From: an uncultured Opitutia bacterium
GTDB lineage: Bacteria; Verrucomicrobiota; Verrucomicrobiia; Opitutales; UBA953
Length of the DNA: 17,331 bases
NCBI GenBank assembly: GCA_937874455.1
Contig: CALNBE010000047.1
Location: 1 to 17,331, forward strand
Direction: 5' to 3'
Every line of letters starts with the position of its first letter. Position 1 is the stretch's first letter. The notes under the pieces are model-generated. The model did not search any database, had not been told where the DNA came from, and saw nothing but the letters and a program-made list of their open reading frames with translations. Of this stretch, positions 13,536 through 17,331 are shown in pieces. A program made the position numbers and the translations under genes.

Positions 13536-14968
13536 TGAACGCCTACTACTCCGAGTTGTTTTCCTTCCACCTGCCCGAGGTGATCCTGACCGGCGGCGCG
13601 CTGCTGGTACTGGCCGCGGATTTGCTGCTGGGAAAATTTTCCTCCGAACCGGTGCGCCGCGCCCTCGCCGCGCTATTGGGAATGCTCGCCATGGGATTCG
13701 CGGCGGAAGCACTCTCGCCCTACTTGCGCGGCGACACAAGCGCGCTGGGCCAGCTCTGCCTGCTGGGACTTTCCGGGCTAACCCTGCTGCTGATTGCCGG
13801 CACCTCCCGCCTGCGCCATCCGGCCGAGCATGTCGCGCTCACGCTTTTCGCCACCGTCGGATTTTCCCTGATGGTGACCGCGAACAACCTGCTGCTGGTC
13901 TTCCTGGCCTTCGAGTTGTCCAGCATCACCCTCTACATTTTGGCAGGATTCGACAAATCCTCCCCCGCCTCCGCCGAGGCCGCGCTCAAATATTTCCTCT
14001 ACGGCAGCGTCGCCGCCGCCTTCCTCCTCTTCGGCTTCAGCCTGCTCTACGGTCTCACCGGGGAAATTGAGCTGGCGGAGCTCGGCGCAAAATTGTCCGT
14101 GCTGCCCGCCTCGCCGCTGCTGGTGATCGCCTGGATTATGATCCTCGCCGGCTTCGGCTACAAGGCCGCCGCCGCGCCGTTTCACCTTTGGGCACCCGAC
14201 GCCTACCAAGGAGCCCCCGCGCCCTCCGCCGCGCTCATTGCCGCCGGTTCCAAACTCGCCGGAATGCTCCTGCTGGTCCGGCTGTTCGCGGAAATCGGAT
14301 TTTCCCCGCTCGGCCCCGCGCTGCAAACCGCGCTGGCCCTCCTCATCGCCGCCTCGCTGCTGCTCGGCAATGTTGCCGCGCTGGTGCAAAGCAATTTCCG
14401 CCGCCTTCTCGCCTACTCGGCCATCGGCCACGCCGGGATCGTGTTGCTCATGATCGGCATCGCACCCGCCGACCCGCAGATGGCTTTCGGCGACGTACTG
14501 TACTACCTGCTCACCTACGGGCTGGCCTCCGTCGGCGCTTTTGGCGTCGCAGCGGTACTGGAGGCCAACGATGCGCGCGGACAAAAACTCTCCGACTTCG
14601 CCGGACTCTGGCAACGCTCTCCATTTCTGACAATTTGCTTGCTCGTTTTCATTCTTTCGCTGGCCGGGGTGCCGCCGCTGGCGGGTTTCTTCGCTAAGTT
14701 CAACGCCTTCTATGACGTGCTGGGCTCGCTCGATTCCGCCGCGCTCACCAGCTCGCCCTTTTTCTGGCTGGTGCTGCTGGCCATCGCCATGAGCGCCGTC
14801 GCCCTTTACTATTACCTGCAAGTGCTCAAGCAGGCCTTCATCGCTCCGGCGGAGGAAACCCGCCCCCTGCGGATCGCCCTGCCCGCCACCACCGCCTTGC
14901 TTTTTGCCGCCGCCGGCATCGTCCTGCTGGGCATTTTCCCCGAGCATTTCCTCCGCCTGCTGTTTTAG
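13535..14968 (+). CDS. nuoN: NADH-quinone oxidoreductase subunit N
   Basis: NuoN is the antiporter-like subunit closest to the small membrane subunits. The 477-residue protein shows Glu127 (FLAFELSSITLYILAGF), Lys210 (AGFGYKAAAAPFHLWAPDAY), Lys240 (AAGSKLAGMLLLVRL) and Lys388 (PPLAGFFAKFNAFY), so the proton path is complete. The sequence YQGAPAPSAALIAAGSK is typical of NuoN rather than M or L. It is the last nuo gene. The start ATG shares its first base with the stop of the preceding gene (TAATG). The length is normal. Confidence 0.95.
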   Translation: MNAYYSELFSFHLPEVILTGGALLVLAADLLLGKFSSEPVRRALAALLGMLAMGFAAEALSPYLRGDTSALGQLCLLGLSGLTLLLIAGTSRLRHPAEHVALTLFATVGFSLMVTANNLLLVFLAFELSSITLYILAGFDKSSPASAEAALKYFLYGSVAAAFLLFGFSLLYGLTGEIELAELGAKLSVLPASPLLVIAWIMILAGFGYKAAAAPFHLWAPDAYQGAPAPSAALIAAGSKLAGMLLLVRLFAEIGFSPLGPALQTALALLIAASLLLGNVAALVQSNFRRLLAYSAIGHAGIVLLMIGIAPADPQMAFGDVLYYLLTYGLASVGAFGVAAVLEANDARGQKLSDFAGLWQRSPFLTICLLVFILSLAGVPPLAGFFAKFNAFYDVLGSLDSAALTSSPFFWLVLLAIAMSAVALYYYLQVLKQAFIAPAEETRPLRIALPATTALLFAAAGIVLLGIFPEHFLRLLF

Positions 14969-15165
14969 CCGGGGCGGAGGCACGGAGAAAATATGCACCA
15001 TGTTTCTTGAAAAACATTTCTTTTGCGTAGCTGTTTCCCGCCGGACAGTCCGCAGCAGGGCCGCGTTTAAAACCTTGAAATTGTCGCAAAAGCCAACACG
15101 CCTACCAGTCCACTGCGCTTGGTACCAGGTATCAGGCGGCAAGTGACGTTCGCAACACTTCCTAC
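14969..15165. other. Spacer after nuoN, possible weak terminator or promoter for next gene
   Basis: This 197-bp gap has GCGGAGGCACGGAGA just after the nuoN stop, reminiscent of the GxxExxY repeat units but too short to call. ATGTTT-CTTGAA-AAACAT (15000-15017) is a small stem followed by TTCTTTT and could be a weak terminator. No tRNA or small ORF of note is present. A promoter for the following gene is likely here but I cannot place it. Confidence 0.25.
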
Positions 15166-16608
15166 ATGAATCTTCCTCAAATCATTCAAGGCGGCATGGG
15201 AATTGCCATTTCCAACTGGCGGCTGGCCCGCACAGTTGCGGAAAAAGGCCAGCTCGGTGTCGTCTCGGGAACTGCCATTGATTCCGTTCACTCCCGCATC
15301 CTGCAGGACGGCGACGAGGGCGGTTTGCTGCGTAATGTTTACAAGAAATTTCCTTTTCAGGAGATCGCCCAACGCGTGATCGACCGCTGGTTTTCCCCCA
15401 CTGGCCGCGCCGAGGACGCCCCCTACCGACCCATTCCCTCCTTCACCGACAAGCCCAACAAGGGGCTGCTGGAGCTGACCGTCATGTCCTGCTTCGGCGA
15501 GGTCGCTCTGGCCAAGGAGGAAAATCCCGACCGCCAGATCGGCATCAACCTGCTCGACAAGGTGCGCATCCCGCAAATGCCCTCGCTCTACGGCGCGATG
15601 CTCGCCGGGGTGGACTACATTTTGATGGGTGCGGGGATTCCCCGCCACGTGCCGGGTGTGCTCGACAAGCTCGCCGAAGGCCAGCCCGCCACCATGAAAT
15701 TCGAAGTCGAAGGCGGCGAGGAGCAGGAAATCACTTTTGACCCGTCCGAATTTCTCGGCCAGCCCGCGCCGAAATTGAAGCGGCCCAAATTCCTCGCCAT
15801 CATCACTTCCGCCACCCTGGCGATTTCCCTCGCCAAAAAGGCCAGCGGCAAGGTTGACGGCTTTGTCGTCGAAACCGCCATCGCGGGCGGTCACAACGCG
15901 CCGCCGCGCGGGCCCATGCAGTTCGACGGCCAGCCGATTTACGGTCCGCGGGACGTGCCCGAGCTGGAAAAAATCGCCGCCGTCGGCCTTCCATTCTGGA
16001 TCGCCGGGGGCTACGCCACCGCCGAAAAACTCGCCGAGGCCAAGGCTGCGGGCGCCGTGGGTGTCCAGATCGGCACCGCCTTCGCCTGCTGCCGCGAATC
16101 CGGCATGGCCCCCTCCCTCCGCCAGAAACTCATCAACCTGGCCAAGGCCCACGCCATCCGCGTCTTCACCGATCCCTTTGCCTCGCCCACCGGTTTCCCT
16201 TTCAAGATCACCCAGGTCGAGGGCACCCTTTCCGACAAAGCCGTTTACGAGTCCCGCAAGCGCATCTGTGATCTGGGTTACCTCCGCCACGCCTACAAGC
16301 GCGCCGACGGCTCCCTTGGATTCCGCTGCGCCAGCGAGCCGGTCGAGGATTACGTCCGCAAGGGTGGCAAGGTCGAGGACACCGAGAAACGCATGTGCCT
16401 CTGCAACGGTCTCCTCGCCGCCGCCGGTTTCGGCCAGCACCGCAAGGGCGGGATCGTCGAAACCATGGTCTCCACCGCCGGCGATTCCCTCTTCGACATC
16501 GTCCGTTTCCTCAAGGACGGCGCCGACTCCTACAGCGCGCTCGACGTGCTGGAAAGCCTGCTCGGGCCGCTGGTCCACCAGGAACAAACAGCCGCCACCG
16601 TCGCCTGA
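15166..16608 (+). CDS. Nitronate monooxygenase-like FMN protein (2-nitropropane dioxygenase family)
   Basis: This is a TIM-barrel flavoprotein of the NPD/NMO family, which also includes FabK and PfaD enoyl reductases; the substrate is uncertain. The N-terminus IIQGGMGIAISNWRLARTVA is the FMN-binding start typical of the family. GVDYILMGAGIPRHVP, VVETAIAGGHNAPPRGP with the active-site region His, PFWIAGGYATAEKLAEAKAAGA and GVQIGTAFACCRESG follow in order. The protein is 480 residues, about 100 or more longer than ordinary NMOs. The extra C-terminal part (about 360-480) carries several cysteines, including KRMCLCNGLLAAAGFGQ. It lies 197 bp after nuoN and ends before a strong terminator. It is probably a separate transcription unit, not tied to respiration by sequence. 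Confidence 0.8.
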   Translation: MNLPQIIQGGMGIAISNWRLARTVAEKGQLGVVSGTAIDSVHSRILQDGDEGGLLRNVYKKFPFQEIAQRVIDRWFSPTGRAEDAPYRPIPSFTDKPNKGLLELTVMSCFGEVALAKEENPDRQIGINLLDKVRIPQMPSLYGAMLAGVDYILMGAGIPRHVPGVLDKLAEGQPATMKFEVEGGEEQEITFDPSEFLGQPAPKLKRPKFLAIITSATLAISLAKKASGKVDGFVVETAIAGGHNAPPRGPMQFDGQPIYGPRDVPELEKIAAVGLPFWIAGGYATAEKLAEAKAAGAVGVQIGTAFACCRESGMAPSLRQKLINLAKAHAIRVFTDPFASPTGFPFKITQVEGTLSDKAVYESRKRICDLGYLRHAYKRADGSLGFRCASEPVEDYVRKGGKVEDTEKRMCLCNGLLAAAGFGQHRKGGIVETMVSTAGDSLFDIVRFLKDGADSYSALDVLESLLGPLVHQEQTAATVA

Positions 16609-16638
16609 TTTCCGGGGAAATTTCCCTTCCCTTCTGCT

Positions 16639-16669
16639 GAAAAACCGGAGCTGCGCGCTCCGGTTTTTC
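16639..16669. terminator. Bidirectional intrinsic terminator
   Basis: A perfect 13-bp stem, GAAAAACCGGAGC with GCTCCGGTTTTTC, has a 5-base loop (TGCGC). The A tract on the left and T tract on the right make it work on both strands. It sits between convergent genes ending at 16608 (+) and 16712 (-). Confidence 0.9.
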
Positions 16670-16711
16670 TTTTCCTCCGCAACGCCGACAATTTCCTTTG
16701 CCCCTCCGGCT

Positions 16712-17331
16712 TCATCGCTTCACCCAAGCCGTTTTCGGCTTCGGCGGCTCCAGTCCGCGACACTCGTAAGCGGTGCGGAAATGCAGCTTCGCAAAACGCC
16801 CCAGCGCATCCGGGCCAAACTTCTCCACCAACCGGATGCCCGCCGCCTTGGCCTGCGCACCCGAGCCTTTTGGCAATTCCTCCCCGGCCAACTCCGAGAG
16901 TTTTTGCAGCTCCCGCACATAGGCCGAACGCGCCACAATCGAGGCCGCCGCCACCACCGGATCCGACTCCGCCTTGGTCCGCATCCGCAAATCAAAATCA
17001 ACCTTCCGCTTTTTCAATTCCGTCTGCACCAGCGGGCTCTTGGAAAACTGGTCCAGCAAACCCCACGCGGGCATTTTCCCATGCGCCTCCGCAAAACGCG
17101 GCAGACAGTCCTCCAGCGCGGTCGCGTGATACCAGGCCAGCATCCGGTTCAAATTGCTTCCAAATTTCTGATACAGCGCGTTGTATTTTTCCATGCCGGT
17201 GAACACCACCTTCACGATCACACCGGGCGTCTTGCGAATTTCCTTGTCCAGCGCCAGCATCGCCCGGTCCGTGGTCACGGTCTTCGAGTCGCGCACACCG
17301 CTATCCTTCCAGCCGCGCACCATGTCGCCGG
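16712..17331 (-). CDS. rnhC: Ribonuclease HIII, 5' part outside window
   Basis: This is an endoribonuclease that cleaves RNA in RNA-DNA hybrids. The reverse strand is open to the right edge, and the Met at 17323 is internal, so the true start lies beyond the window. About 206 residues are visible. SGVRDSKTVTTD, MEKYNALYQKFGSNLNRMLAWYH, GLLDQFSKSPLV (LDQF, the third catalytic Asp region) and TKAESDPVVAAASIVAR are the HIII signatures, and the YN.LY and LN.ML pattern separates it from RNase HII. The first catalytic Asp-Glu pair (DESGKGD region) must lie outside the window. The C-terminus, ECRGLEPPKPKTAWVKR, looks complete. It converges on the flavoprotein gene across the shared terminator. Confidence 0.88.
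   Translation of the reverse strand, partial: GDMVRGWKDSGVRDSKTVTTDRAMLALDKEIRKTPGVIVKVVFTGMEKYNALYQKFGSNLNRMLAWYHATALEDCLPRFAEAHGKMPAWGLLDQFSKSPLVQTELKKRKVDFDLRMRTKAESDPVVAAASIVARSAYVRELQKLSELAGEELPKGSGAQAKAAGIRLVEKFGPDALGRFAKLHFRTAYECRGLEPPKPKTAWVKR

Noticed and set aside
14974..14990. GCGGAGGCACGGAGA after nuoN as a remnant of a third GxxExxY element
   Set aside because: Too short, no partner repeat and no gene fragment; similar words could arise by chance in this composition.

Overview
The window (17,331 bp, GC-rich) carries one long plus-strand operon for the membrane and quinone-reducing arms of respiratory complex I (NDH-1). The order is nuoA-B-C-D-I-H-J-K-L-M-M2-N. It is flanked on the left by a divergent fragment of a degenerate response-regulator receiver (open at the left edge) and on the right by a nitronate monooxygenase-like flavoprotein and a converging ribonuclease HIII gene (open at the right edge). 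The flanking genes, the poor Shine-Dalgarno sequences and the GxxExxY proteins with GCGGAGAC-type repeats suggest a Verrucomicrobiota/PVC-group bacterium. That assignment is inference; no rRNA or marker gene is present.

Region by region: 1-380 is a minus-strand receiver-like fragment. 381-908 is a 528-bp divergent intergenic region with a very AT-rich core and the nuo leader. 909-14968 is the nuo operon. 14969-15165 is a short spacer. 15166-16608 is an NPD/NMO flavoprotein. 16639-16669 is a strong bidirectional hairpin terminator. 16712-17331 is the C-terminal part of rnhC.

The complex I encoded here is unusual. No nuoE, nuoF or nuoG (the NADH-oxidising module) lies in the operon, and nuoI precedes nuoH. 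There are two consecutive nuoM genes, giving four antiporter-like subunits (L, M, M2, N). The lateral amphipathic helix region of NuoL is lengthened by roughly 27-33 residues compared with ordinary NuoL. That combination is the signature described for '2M' complex I with a fourth pump unit. The second NuoM has Leu instead of the usual TM7 Lys, so its proton path may be modified.

The operon is also heavily invaded. Two independent GxxExxY (PD-(D/E)XK-like) genes, each bounded by imperfect ~28-31 bp inverted repeats, sit between nuoC/nuoD and nuoK/nuoL. A REP-associated tyrosine transposase (RayT) with three REP-like hairpin repeats sits between nuoI and nuoH. A small noncoding inverted-repeat element sits between nuoD and nuoI. 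The three protein-coding insertions lie in the direction of operon transcription. They are spliced in with ATGA-type overlaps or short gaps, and their repeats supply the ends of host proteins: the C-terminus of NuoC, the start codon region of NuoH, and the termini of both GxxExxY proteins.
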